From assembly GCF_009928525.1 (NCBI RefSeq), contig NZ_JAABOK010000007.1, positions 186,001 through 250,000 of the forward strand: a stretch of DNA of 64,000 nucleotides, read 5' to 3'. Positions 9,957 through 18,159 of the stretch are shown here, piece after piece. Origin of the DNA: Chitinophaga solisilvae. GTDB lineage: Bacteria; Bacteroidota; Bacteroidia; Chitinophagales; Chitinophagaceae. Below the pieces are notes generated by a model. It had not been told where the DNA came from and did not search any database. It was given only the letters and a program-made list of their open reading frames with translations. The translations under genes and the position numbers were made by a program. Position 1 is the first letter of the stretch. Each line of letters opens with the position of its first letter.

Positions 9957-10175
9957 TTATGGTACGGGATCGTATCCATGGCCTCCCCACGGATGGCATG
10001 ACAAGATACGTTTTATGGTGAGATAGCCGCCTTTAAAAACGCCATATTTTTTAAATGCTTCCAGCCCATACTGTGAACAGGTGGGCGTATAACGGCATTT
10101 ACTGCCCAGCAGGGGCGATATAAACCATTGATAGATTTTTATCAGAAAGATAAACGGATAACTTAACCAGCGCAT
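9957..10175 (-). CDS. yidD: Membrane protein insertion efficiency factor YidD
   Basis: 72 residues with the full family pattern: an amphipathic N-terminus (FIFLIKIYQWFISPLLG), the cysteine-containing core CRYTPTCSQYGLEAFKKYG and the end LSCHPWGGHGYDPVP. YidD assists YidC-dependent insertion at the inner membrane. It sits in the conserved order rpmH-rnpA-yidD. Confidence 0.95.
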   Translation of the reverse strand: MRWLSYPFIFLIKIYQWFISPLLGSKCRYTPTCSQYGLEAFKKYGVFKGGYLTIKRILSCHPWGGHGYDPVP

Positions 10176-10263
10176 ATGGCAAATAGCTTTTAGTTGTCAG
10201 CAGTTTGCTTTTACTACTCACTCCCGTAATGAAAGAAACCCCAAAGTCAGCTATATCTGCTTA

Positions 10264-10650
10264 TTAACAGCTACTCTTCAGTTTCTCTAAAATTACCGAA
10301 ATTTTATGGTGCAGGGTAGAAAAATCCGCTATTTTTTTGTCGGTGTAGATGAGGAAGACGGCGAGCTGGCGTGATTCTGCGTGGAGATGATCATAGAGGC
10401 CCTGCTTTTGGAGGCGCCAGGCTTCGCGGCTGAGCCGCTTGATGCGGTTACGGTCAGTGGCATGGGGAAACCGGCGGGAAGAGGCGCTAAATCCTACCTG
10501 CACAGGGAACTTATTCACAGCCGGTGATTTCACCGGCATATAAATGATACGGTATGGAAAAACAGAAAACGCTTTCCCTTCTCGAAAAAGCGTTTCAATA
10601 AGTTTTCTGCTTTTTAACCTTTCTTCTTTCTTAAAAGAATAAGTTTTTAT
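10264..10650 (-). CDS. rnpA: Ribonuclease P protein component, with no AUG/GUG/UUG start
   Basis: The protein subunit of RNase P, which processes tRNA 5' ends. The C-terminal half has the RNR signature (ATDRNRIKRLSREAW). The first in-frame ATG is at 10539, but it would delete the conserved N-terminal half. The same frame runs upstream with clear family sequence (ERLKSRKLIETLFREGKAF, then FPYRIIYM) to a TAA at 10663-10665. Between that stop and the conserved region there is no AUG, GUG or UUG. The best-placed initiator is AUA at 10650, where the protein would read (M)KTYSFKKEERLKS, 128 residues in all. The gene follows rpmH by 25 bases. A sequencing error at that base is the main alternative. 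Confidence 0.85.
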   Translation of the reverse strand: MKTYSFKKEERLKSRKLIETLFREGKAFSVFPYRIIYMPVKSPAVNKFPVQVGFSASSRRFPHATDRNRIKRLSREAWRLQKQGLYDHLHAESRQLAVFLIYTDKKIADFSTLHHKISVILEKLKSSC

Positions 10651-10675
10651 GGCAAATAGTATTTAGGCTACTGGA

Positions 10676-10831
10676 TTATTTCAGCTTACGCTCGTCAGAA
10701 ACAGTCAGCTTCTTACGACCTTTTGCTCTACGGGAAGCCAGTACCTTACGGCCATTGGCAGTTTCCATTCTCTTTCTGAAGCCGTGAACGCTCTTTCTGC
10801 GTCTGTTATGCGGTTGAAAAGTACGTTTCAT
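10676..10831 (-). CDS. rpmH: 50S ribosomal protein L34
   Basis: 51 residues, very basic, beginning MKRTFQPHNRRRKSVHGF and containing KRMETANGRKVLASRRAKGR, an unmistakable L34. It is followed at once by rnpA, and the pair is usually co-transcribed. A TAnnTTTG box lies upstream at 10904-10911. Confidence 0.98.
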   Translation of the reverse strand: MKRTFQPHNRRRKSVHGFRKRMETANGRKVLASRRAKGRKKLTVSDERKLK

Positions 10832-10903
10832 TTCTTTTTTTTGTTTTTACCTGTACTATACTAAAACATCCCGTTTAAAGGATACTATTTTTAAAACGGA
10901 AGG

Positions 10904-10934
10904 CAAAGGTAGCAGAAATTATTTAAAAACCGAA
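10904..10934 (-). promoter_or_regulatory. Candidate promoter of rpmH-rnpA-yidD
   Basis: Read on the minus strand, a -7 box TACCTTTG (10904-10911) is preceded after 19 bases by TTCG (10931-10934), one mismatch from the Bacteroidota -33 box TTTG. This predicts a leader of roughly 65 nt before rpmH. Confidence 0.55.
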
Positions 10935-10975
10935 ATTATTTGAGATTTAGTTATTTGGTTATGGGAGATTTGATG

Positions 10976-11103
10976 GACAAATTTTGGAATTTCGTGATTT
11001 TGAGATTTGGGAATTTGTTAAATGCGGCGGAGAAATACGCAAAAATCTTTGCTGCATTTGACAAATTGCAAAATCCCAAAATCCCGAAATTCCAAAATCT
11101 ATC
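10976..11103. repeat. Diverged palindromic element, GGATTTTG-arm type
   Basis: The 339-base stretch between rpmH and the ompH-like gene has no credible gene. The left (about 10976-11032) and right (about 11047-11103) arms are inverted copies with roughly ten mismatches in 54 bases. The arm units here resemble GGATTTTG and GAATTTCG, but the centre (AAATGCGGCGGA opposite TTTGCTGCATTT) matches the centre of the GTTATTTG-type elements. A lone remnant of GTTATTTG-type arm (TTATTTGAGATTTAG) lies just left of it at 10937-10952. Confidence 0.7.
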
Positions 11104-11117
11104 TATTCTCTCTTACA

Positions 11118-11154
11118 AAAAAGGAATGCAACCTAATTGGTTGCATTCCTTTTT
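11118..11154 (-). terminator. Intrinsic terminator downstream of the first ompH-like gene
   Basis: A perfect 16-bp inverted repeat (GGAATGCAACC core with A/T flanks, loop TAATT) ends in a T-run for minus-strand transcription, 16 bases after the stop codon at 11171. Confidence 0.85.
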
Positions 11155-11170
11155 ATATCAAAAAATTTAA

Positions 11171-11680
11171 TTATTTGATACCCAGTTTTGCTTTTACAGC
11201 AGGCAGCAGATCGTCTGCAGCAGGAGAAACCAGTAACAGACCGGCAGAGCTGTCGATTACATAGCCATAACCTTTTTCTTTCGCTACGTCTTCAATGGCT
11301 TTGCGGGCTTTGTCGTAGATAGGTTTCAGCAGTTCCTGCTGTTTACCCTGTACTTTCTGTTCAGCCTGATCGCGGTAGTCCTGAATACGTTTCTGTGCAT
11401 CCTGGATTTCACGGCCTTTGATTTCTTTCATATTCTCAGTCATGCTTGCTGCCTTCTCATCGAACTCTTTCATTTTCTTTGTGTACTCATCCACCATTGT
11501 TTTGCCTTCAGCTTCCAGGCCTTGAGCAAATGTCTGGAGATCAGTTTCTGCTTTTTTGGCTTCCGGCATAGCTCCAACAAGCGCCTGGGCGTTGATATGT
11601 GCTACTTTGGATTGTGCCATTGCATTCACGCTGAACAAACCGGCAACTGCCACAAAAGCAATAATTACGAACTTCTTCAT
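11171..11680 (-). CDS. OmpH/Skp-family periplasmic chaperone (distal copy)
   Basis: 169 residues: signal peptide ending SVNAMAQ, then SKVAHINAQALVGAMPEAKKAE, a long charged coiled-coil (about 45-120) and a short C-terminal closing segment (YGYVIDSSAGLLLV). Skp trimers carry unfolded outer membrane proteins across the periplasm to BamA. It is the second of two tandem paralogues behind bamA. Confidence 0.93.
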   Translation of the reverse strand: MKKFVIIAFVAVAGLFSVNAMAQSKVAHINAQALVGAMPEAKKAETDLQTFAQGLEAEGKTMVDEYTKKMKEFDEKAASMTENMKEIKGREIQDAQKRIQDYRDQAEQKVQGKQQELLKPIYDKARKAIEDVAKEKGYGYVIDSSAGLLLVSPAADDLLPAVKAKLGIK

Positions 11681-11736
11681 GATGTTGTCTGTGTTTAAAA
11701 AAATTTAAATACTTATAGTTAAAAAATAGGTGCCTC

Positions 11737-12252
11737 TTACTTCTTTACTCCCATGGAACGTAATATTTCCTCGCTTTTATCCAGTTTGGGATCTGAAAAG
11801 ATGATGGTGGTGCCGCCGGACTTATCCAGTACAAAATCATACATTCTGCTGGCAGACAGCTTCTGTACGGCATTGTATACTTTATCCTGGATAGGCTTTA
11901 CCAGCTCCTCCCGCTTCTTGAAAAGATCTCCTTCATATCCGAAACGCTTCTTCTGCAGGTCTTTTGCATCTTTCTCCCTTGCTACAATCTCCTCTTCCCG
12001 CTTGCGTTTCAGCTCTTCTGTGAGCATAACCTGTTCAGCCTGATAGGACTTGTACATTTTATCTACCTCCTGGAACTTGGCATCTATTTCCTTCTGCCAT
12101 TGCTCCGCTACTGCATCCAGTTTCTTCTGCGACTCCTTGTACTCCGGGATATTCTCCAGGATATATTTAGTATCTATCACACAATAGCGCTGTGCACTTA
12201 CTGCGCCGCTCATGGCTAATACAACAGCTGCTGTAATAAATAGTTTTTTCAT
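11737..12252 (-). CDS. OmpH/Skp-family periplasmic chaperone (proximal copy)
   Basis: 171 residues from the start at 12252, chosen because it begins the signal peptide (MKKLFITAAVVLAMSGAVSAQ). A helical coiled-coil rich in Lys and Glu (about 40-120) follows, with the typical end YDFVLDKSGGTTIIFSDP. It lies between bamA (69 bases upstream) and the second Skp-like gene (56 bases downstream), so BamA and its chaperones form one transcription unit. Confidence 0.93.
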   Translation of the reverse strand: MKKLFITAAVVLAMSGAVSAQRYCVIDTKYILENIPEYKESQKKLDAVAEQWQKEIDAKFQEVDKMYKSYQAEQVMLTEELKRKREEEIVAREKDAKDLQKKRFGYEGDLFKKREELVKPIQDKVYNAVQKLSASRMYDFVLDKSGGTTIIFSDPKLDKSEEILRSMGVKK

Positions 12253-12321
12253 GCTACTATGGATTTTAATTGCAACCACCGGAAGCCGGTTAATCTTGCA
12301 ATATATAAATTTATTTCACAA

Positions 12322-15084
12322 TTATTCTGGTTCGAAGCCCAGCATAAACGTAAACTTAGCAGCGTCTTTCAGACCACCGCCCGGCTGCATACGGTCAAAT
12401 CCTATACCATAATCAAATCCAAGCAGACCAAACATCGGCAGGTAGAAGCGCATACCTATACCAGCAGAGCGACGCAGCCTGAAAGGATTGTAATCTTCCA
12501 TGGTACGGTAACCGTTGGCTGCCTCCAGGAAGGCCAGACCAAAAATGGTGGAACTAGGATTCAGACTGAACGGATAACGCAGCTCCATCACATATTTGTT
12601 GAATACGGTGAAACCTTCGTAACCCAGCGGCTGACCGGTTTCCGCATTCATGTGCGGATCGGAATAGTAGTACACCGGATAACCTCTCTGGGAAATGATG
12701 TCGCGGTCATAAATCGCGAAGTTACTCAGACCATCGCCTCCCAGCTCAAAGCGGCCAAACGGCGACAGCGTGGTGCGGTTGTTGTAACGGCTGATATAAC
12801 CAAATTTCGCGGCCACTTTCAACACAAAGGTTTTGTTATCGCTACCCATCGGACGGCTCAAAGGCACATACCATTCAGCGTTGAAGCGGTATTTCTGGTA
12901 TTCAATGAAGTTAAACTGTTTGGATTTAGGCTCTAAAGTATAGTCCTTACCCGGATTGAACAGGGAGTATGGCGGCGTATACTGGGCAGACAACATGAAG
13001 TTGGAACCACTGCGCGGGAAGATCTGCTGATCCACGGAAGAACGTGCCAGCGTGAACTTCAGGTTAAGGTTGTTGGATGTACCGTTGTCAAAACCGGCAA
13101 TACCAAAGTAGTTATAGTTCTTCAGCTTGTACTGCTGATAGTTCAGCGAGTAAATCAGCGTAAAGAAGTCATCCGGCCATTTCAGCTGCTTACCAAGCGA
13201 TACGGAAGCACCCAGTACCTTAAAGTGACCGTCTGTTGTCTGCGTATTCTGCGTGTAGTAGTTGCTGTAATAGTTACTGTAGGCATATGGGTTCTGATAG
13301 CTGCTGTAGAAGCTCACAGAGAACTGGTTCCTTTTCTTTCCGCCCAGCCATGGCTCAGTGAATGAGAAGTTGTAGGAACGGTATGCCTTACCGTTGGAAG
13401 ATACGCGTACGGAAAGTTTCTGACCATCACCGCTGGGTAACGGATCCCAGGTTTCCTTGCGGAAGATGTTACGCAGGGAGAAGTTGTTGAAAGTCACACC
13501 CAGCGTACCGGTCAGGCCAATATAACCACCCCATCCGGCAGACAGCTCCAGCTGGTCGTTGGCTTTTTCTTCCACGGTATAGTCAATATCTACGGTACCA
13601 TCCTGTACATTAGGCACCGGGTTCATACCTATCTTCTCCGGGTTGAAGAAGCCCAGGTTCGCGATCTCACGGTTGGAACGGATCAGGTCAGCACGGCTGA
13701 ACTTTTCGCCGGGGATGGTACGCAACTCACGACGGATAACGTGTTCGTTGGTTTTTTCGTTACCGGCTATACGTACTTCCTTAATGGTGGCCTGCGGGCC
13801 TTCGCGGAGTCTGATTTCATAATCGATGGTATCGCCGCGGATACCGATTTCCACCGGGTCGATCTGGAAGAAGAGGTAACCATAGTCCATGTAGTAACCG
13901 GTGATATCACCGCCTTCCTGCGACATTTGTTTACCGAGTCTTTTCTCCAGCAGTTCCAGGTTATATACATCTCCTCTCTTGATACCGAGGATACGGGTCA
14001 GTACAGAATCGCTGTACCGGGTGTTCCCTTTCCAGGTGATGTCTCCGAAGTAGTATTTCTTTCCTTCGGAAATCTGCATATCAATGTTGAGGTTCTTTGT
14101 TCTGGATTTGTAGGTAGTATCTCTGGTAATCAGCGCGTCTCTGTAACCTCTGGAGTTATAGAAACCGATCACTTTACCTTTATCCTCGTTGTATTTGGTT
14201 TCGTTGAACTTGGCGGAGCTGAACAGTTTAAAGCGGAAATAAGGGTCCAGCTTTTCCAGTGCCCTGGTAGGCTGCAGGTACCCGTAGGTTTGCCAGAAAT
14301 CGTCTGCCTGCGCGAGGGAGTCAACATACACATGTTCTGTATCCGGGTAGAGGGTCATGCGGGTACGTTCTTTGGTACCCTTCATTTTTTTCTTCAGCCT
14401 GGAGTCAGCAATGTTGTAGTTGCCCACAATATTGATATTATCGATACGCACCTTATTGCCTTTGTTCACGAGGAACAGGAGGCTTACGGCGTTAGCCTGG
14501 CCGGCGGTATCTCTTTTTTCTTCGATTCTGATGGTAGCGTTGCCAAACCCTTTATCGGCGTAGAACTTGTGGGTAGTACCGATAACGTTTTGCTTGAGGC
14601 TCTGGCTGGCTACATTTCCTTTACGCAGACCGGCTTTGGTAGCGATATCGTCTGCTTCGGATTTTTTAATTCCCCTGAAAGAGAAGCTGCTCATACGCGG
14701 CATTTCTGTCAGTCCGATTTCGAGCCAGATTTTGTTGTCTTCGATTTTGGTGACGTAAATGGTTACATCGGCAAATAACCTTTGAGACCAGAGGCTTTGA
14801 ATGGCTTTGGTGAACTGGTCGCCGCCCGGATATACCACCTTATCGCCTACGCTGAGCCCGGAGAGCTGCAGCAGCAGGGACTTGTCCAGGTACTGGGTAC
14901 CGGCAACGGTGATATCGGCAATTTCGTACTGTTGCGGAGTTCCCATGCTGAGCGGAGACACGGCCGGCGGATTAGCGGGGGGCTGTACAGGAGGTACGGT
15001 ATCCTTCTGTTGGGCGGATACACGAATCCCTGCACTGCAACATAATGCTATAGCCAGGAGGCCCTTAGGAAATAATTTCTTCAT
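12322..15084 (-). CDS. bamA: Outer membrane protein assembly factor BamA
   Basis: About 920 residues. The start at 15084 gives MKKLFPKGLLAIALCCSAGIRVSAQ, a clean signal peptide; an alternative start 10 codons upstream exists. Several POTRA domains (about 55-450; for example ITVAGTQYLDKSLLLQLSGL and GEKFSRADLIRSNREIANLGFFNPEKI) precede a 16-strand Omp85 barrel, with the substrate-pore loop signature GGDGLSNFAIYDRDIISQRGY and a C-terminal aromatic-rich strand. BamA inserts barrel proteins into the outer membrane. The gene overlaps the end of uppS by about 20 bases, implying translational coupling. Confidence 0.96.
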   Translation of the reverse strand: MKKLFPKGLLAIALCCSAGIRVSAQQKDTVPPVQPPANPPAVSPLSMGTPQQYEIADITVAGTQYLDKSLLLQLSGLSVGDKVVYPGGDQFTKAIQSLWSQRLFADVTIYVTKIEDNKIWLEIGLTEMPRMSSFSFRGIKKSEADDIATKAGLRKGNVASQSLKQNVIGTTHKFYADKGFGNATIRIEEKRDTAGQANAVSLLFLVNKGNKVRIDNINIVGNYNIADSRLKKKMKGTKERTRMTLYPDTEHVYVDSLAQADDFWQTYGYLQPTRALEKLDPYFRFKLFSSAKFNETKYNEDKGKVIGFYNSRGYRDALITRDTTYKSRTKNLNIDMQISEGKKYYFGDITWKGNTRYSDSVLTRILGIKRGDVYNLELLEKRLGKQMSQEGGDITGYYMDYGYLFFQIDPVEIGIRGDTIDYEIRLREGPQATIKEVRIAGNEKTNEHVIRRELRTIPGEKFSRADLIRSNREIANLGFFNPEKIGMNPVPNVQDGTVDIDYTVEEKANDQLELSAGWGGYIGLTGTLGVTFNNFSLRNIFRKETWDPLPSGDGQKLSVRVSSNGKAYRSYNFSFTEPWLGGKKRNQFSVSFYSSYQNPYAYSNYYSNYYTQNTQTTDGHFKVLGASVSLGKQLKWPDDFFTLIYSLNYQQYKLKNYNYFGIAGFDNGTSNNLNLKFTLARSSVDQQIFPRSGSNFMLSAQYTPPYSLFNPGKDYTLEPKSKQFNFIEYQKYRFNAEWYVPLSRPMGSDNKTFVLKVAAKFGYISRYNNRTTLSPFGRFELGGDGLSNFAIYDRDIISQRGYPVYYYSDPHMNAETGQPLGYEGFTVFNKYVMELRYPFSLNPSSTIFGLAFLEAANGYRTMEDYNPFRLRRSAGIGMRFYLPMFGLLGFDYGIGFDRMQPGGGLKDAAKFTFMLGFEPE

Positions 15085-15826
15085 TCTGCTGAATTTGTTC
15101 GCTTGTTTTGCCAAAGCGCCGTTCTCTGGTTTGGTAATTTAAGATGGCTTGATAAAGATGTTCATTGCGGAAGTCCGGCCAACGGGTATCTGTAAAGTAC
15201 AGTTCCGCGTAAGCCAGCTGATATAGTAGGAAATTACTGATCCGGCATTCTCCACTTGTACGGATCATGAGTTCCGGGTCCGGCAGACCGGCAGTACAGA
15301 GATATTTCTCCCATACTTCCGGAGTAACTGTAGCCGGGTCCAGCTTTCCATTTTTTGCATCCTGTGCTATTTTCTGGGCCGCATTCACAATTTCCCACCT
15401 GGCGCTGTAGCTGAGGGCCATAATGAGGTTAAGGCCGGTATTGTGGCTGGTAAGCGCAATAGCCTCTTCCATTTCCTGCTGACATTGGGGCGGCAGCATT
15501 TCCATGTCGCCGATAACACTCAGCCTGATATTATTTCTGGATAACGTGTTCACCTCCTTGCGGATGGTATTTACAAGCAATTCCATGATGCCGTTTACCT
15601 CATAAACCGGGCGGTCCCAGTTTTCTGTGGAAAACGCGTATAGGGTCAGGTAGCCGATGCCAAGTTCTGCACAGGTAGTAACGATGGTGCGCACACTTTC
15701 CACCCCTTCGTGATGCCCGTACAACCTGTCTTGTCCACGCTCCTTAGCCCAACGGCCGTTACCATCCATGATAATGGCAATGTGGCGCGGTAACCGTTGT
15801 AAGTCTAATTTATCCTTCAAGCTCAT
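15065..15826 (-). CDS. uppS: Isoprenyl transferase (undecaprenyl diphosphate synthase)
   Basis: 253 residues from the start at 15826. An earlier in-frame ATG (15877) lies within the candidate promoter box and so cannot be the start if that promoter is real. Motifs are HIAIIMDGNGRWAKERG with the catalytic Asp, YGHHEGVESV, LTLYAFSTENW and the C-terminal DPELMIRTSGECRISNFLL. The enzyme condenses isopentenyl diphosphate onto farnesyl diphosphate in cis to make the C55 lipid carrier for peptidoglycan and glycans. It is immediately upstream of bamA and overlaps it. Confidence 0.95.
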   Translation of the reverse strand: MSLKDKLDLQRLPRHIAIIMDGNGRWAKERGQDRLYGHHEGVESVRTIVTTCAELGIGYLTLYAFSTENWDRPVYEVNGIMELLVNTIRKEVNTLSRNNIRLSVIGDMEMLPPQCQQEMEEAIALTSHNTGLNLIMALSYSARWEIVNAAQKIAQDAKNGKLDPATVTPEVWEKYLCTAGLPDPELMIRTSGECRISNFLLYQLAYAELYFTDTRWPDFRNEHLYQAILNYQTRERRFGKTSEQIQQNEEIIS

Positions 15827-15874
15827 TTGTGTCAGGCGTATTATATCAGATTTAACAGATTTACTAAAAGTGTG

Positions 15875-15882
15875 CAAAGATA
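15875..15882 (-). promoter_or_regulatory. Candidate -7 box of the uppS-bamA-skp operon
   Basis: TATCTTTG read on the minus strand fits TAnnTTTG. No good -33 TTTG is seen at the right distance. The predicted transcript start lies about 40 bases upstream of the chosen uppS start. Confidence 0.4.
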
Positions 15883-16044
15883 CAAAAATAGAGTAATGAC
15901 TTTTTTAGCAAAACATAAGAGGGGGTTTTAACGTAGTTTTAACAGCGAACTCAATACCAGTGGGAGTTTGAGGAAATCCGGAGGTAGAAGCGGGCAGTTC
16001 AAAGGCAAGAAAAGGCTGCCCGTAGAATGTATATTACGGCTATA

Positions 16045-16911
16045 TTAAAATTTACAGTTGTAAGATGTGAAAAGAATACTTAATGTGAGCTCTATGGTGA
16101 TGTACTGATCCTTATCCCGGCTGTTGCCGCGCTGGCGGTCCTTTACGCCGATAGGCGTGCCCCAGACGCCGGATCTGTCCTGCAACTGGTAGGCTACGCT
16201 GGGCTGCCCGTTGGATAACGGCGGAAATGCCGCCTGCCCGGCGTAAGTGGTACTCACATCATCCAGGTAATCCGTTCTGGTAAAGCGATACAACCCTTCC
16301 AGCCCAATGTTAACTTTTCTTGATATATTATATTTGAAACCCACCCCCAGCAAAAATGCAAAAGACACCGGTCCGTAAGGCTTTCTTTCCGGATACAGCG
16401 CCGTTCCCTGCCCTTCTGTCCGCATGGGCTGCAGGTAGATCTTCTGCCCGTTCAGGTAGGTATATGGATTGAAATAAAACGCGCTGGCGCCACCGGTGAG
16501 GTAAGGCGAAAAGCGGTAGTTCAGCGAACCCGGCTCAAAGCGGAAAAAGTTAAAATCGCCCTGCAATGCCAGCTCCCACAGGTTGGTATTGAAACTCAGA
16601 TTTCTCCGGCGCTGAAACTCGTTGGTATTATACACATCAGAATACCCCAGCTGCATAAACCGGCCATGGGCGCGTACCCCCACGTAGTCGTTCATGTATT
16701 TCCTGTAATAGATACCAATAGCGGGCTTTAAAGTATTTAAAGCCCCGCGGGGGTTCAGGTCACCAAAATATTGCGCAGCGCCTACAGAAATGCCCAGCTC
16801 CCCTACATATTCTACCTCGTTCTGCGCCATTGCCTTGTTGGCAACCAGCGAACCGGCTACTAACAGTAACGATAACACGATTTTCCCGGGATATAAAAAA
16901 GGTTTCAGCAT
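16045..16911 (-). CDS. DUF6089-type outer membrane beta-barrel protein
   Basis: 288 residues with a signal peptide (LLLVAGSLVANKAMAQ) and alternating hydrophobic/aromatic strands suggesting an OmpA-like 8-strand barrel: GELGISVGAAQYFGDLNP, GIYYRKYMNDYVGVRAHG, YFSPYLTGGASAFYFNPYTY-like segments and VSFAFLLGVGFKYNISRKVNIGLEG. The family is restricted to Bacteroidota and usually lies between nadK and uppS-bamA, as here. Its role is not established; the conserved position suggests a part in envelope assembly. Confidence 0.85.
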   Translation of the reverse strand: MLKPFLYPGKIVLSLLLVAGSLVANKAMAQNEVEYVGELGISVGAAQYFGDLNPRGALNTLKPAIGIYYRKYMNDYVGVRAHGRFMQLGYSDVYNTNEFQRRRNLSFNTNLWELALQGDFNFFRFEPGSLNYRFSPYLTGGASAFYFNPYTYLNGQKIYLQPMRTEGQGTALYPERKPYGPVSFAFLLGVGFKYNISRKVNIGLEGLYRFTRTDYLDDVSTTYAGQAAFPPLSNGQPSVAYQLQDRSGVWGTPIGVKDRQRGNSRDKDQYITIELTLSILFTSYNCKF

Positions 16912-17081
16912 AAATCAGTTCTACTTAAACGCAAAAATGCCGGATTTATTTAATGTGTGACTGATCATTATGCTAACAGCAAGTAAACAACGGCCTAACC
17001 ACAGGCATAATAGAGATTACAATCAGCAGGCAATATATTTGTAAATGTAACAATATATTTGTTAGAAATGAAAAACCGGCA

Positions 17082-17972
17082 TCATATTTTAATCTGATTG
17101 CGGGCATCTATCCCCCACAGCAATTTATTCCGGAGGGTATGCAGAAAATTACTTTCATCCAGCCGCAGCAGGCTCAGTTTAAATTTTTCTTTTTTGATAG
17201 CCAGCAACACAGTACTGTCGATCGTTTCCATACGGCTGTCCAGCGTACACAGAAACTGATCGCTCCTCCCCTCTACCTCAAAGGAAATTACGCTCTCATT
17301 GGGCACTATAATAGGCCTTACGTTGAGGTTGTGCGGCGCCACCGGGGTAATGACAAAGCTGCCTGCATCCGGGAAAACGATAGGTCCGCCGCAGCTGAGC
17401 GAGTAACCGGTAGAACCTGTCGGGGTAGACACAATAAGGCCATCGGCCCAATAGGTATTCAGGAACTCCCCGTTCAGGTAGGTATGGATCTTCACCATGG
17501 CTGAGGTATCCTTCTTATGGATGGTAAATTCATTCAGCGCGTAGGGAATATCGCCGAACAGCGGCACATTGGCATCCAGGTGTATCAGGGAACGCTGATC
17601 CACCACATAGGTACGGTCCAGCAGGGCCTGTACCAGCGAATGGATCTCATCTTTCCCGATACTCGCCAGGAACCCCAGGCGCCCGAAATTAATTCCTACC
17701 ACGGGAATATTGGTATCTCTTACATAACAAACGGTATCCAGCAGGGTACCATCTCCGCCCAGACTCATCAGGAAGTCAATTTTTCCCGGCAGATCCTCCG
17801 CGCAGGAAAACAGTGCCGGCGGATGCTCAAACGGGATATACTGTTCCAGCGTCCTGAAAAATGGTTCATAAATCATGGCGGTTATCTCTGCCCGCTGCAA
17901 TTCATCCAGCAACAACCGGATATTTGCAATATCTTCTGTAATAAATCCCCTGCTATAGAGTGCAACCTGCAT
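17082..17972 (-). CDS. nadK: NAD kinase
   Basis: 296 residues. The ATP/diphosphate-binding signature GGDGTLL is at residues 72-78, followed by the NAD-site motifs NEFTIHK and TPTGSTGYSLSCGGPI. It phosphorylates NAD to NADP in the cytosol. It lies at the downstream end of the skp-bamA-uppS-DUF6089-nadK neighbourhood that is common in Bacteroidota, though each gap here is large enough for separate promoters. Confidence 0.97.
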   Translation of the reverse strand: MQVALYSRGFITEDIANIRLLLDELQRAEITAMIYEPFFRTLEQYIPFEHPPALFSCAEDLPGKIDFLMSLGGDGTLLDTVCYVRDTNIPVVGINFGRLGFLASIGKDEIHSLVQALLDRTYVVDQRSLIHLDANVPLFGDIPYALNEFTIHKKDTSAMVKIHTYLNGEFLNTYWADGLIVSTPTGSTGYSLSCGGPIVFPDAGSFVITPVAPHNLNVRPIIVPNESVISFEVEGRSDQFLCTLDSRMETIDSTVLLAIKKEKFKLSLLRLDESNFLHTLRNKLLWGIDARNQIKI

Positions 17973-18005
17973 GGAGTGTACTTTTAAAATGGAACTGATG
18001 AATGT

Positions 18006-18152
18006 TAATTACGAATTGCGAATTACGAATTACGAATGTAGAAGCGAAGAGCTAAACGAAGATTAAAGCGAATATTTTATAATTATCACCTTTAATCTTC
18101 GTTTAGCTCTTCGCTTCTACATTCGTAATTCGCAATTCGTAATTCGTAATTA
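18006..18152. repeat. Long palindromic intergenic element, ACGAATT-arm type
   Basis: Arms 18006-18068 and 18090-18152 are 63-base inverted copies differing only where one GCGAATT unit sits at a different heptad position. The inner 30 bases (TAGAAGCGAAGAGC onward) are identical in both arms. The loop is 21 nt and A/T-rich. The right end is 7 bases from the stop codon of the Omp85 gene. Confidence 0.93.
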
Positions 18153-18159
18153 ATCATCC

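Noticed and set aside
10940..11170. Small plus-strand open frames upstream of rpmH
   Set aside because: They consist of the diverged palindrome and the terminator translated; no protein features.
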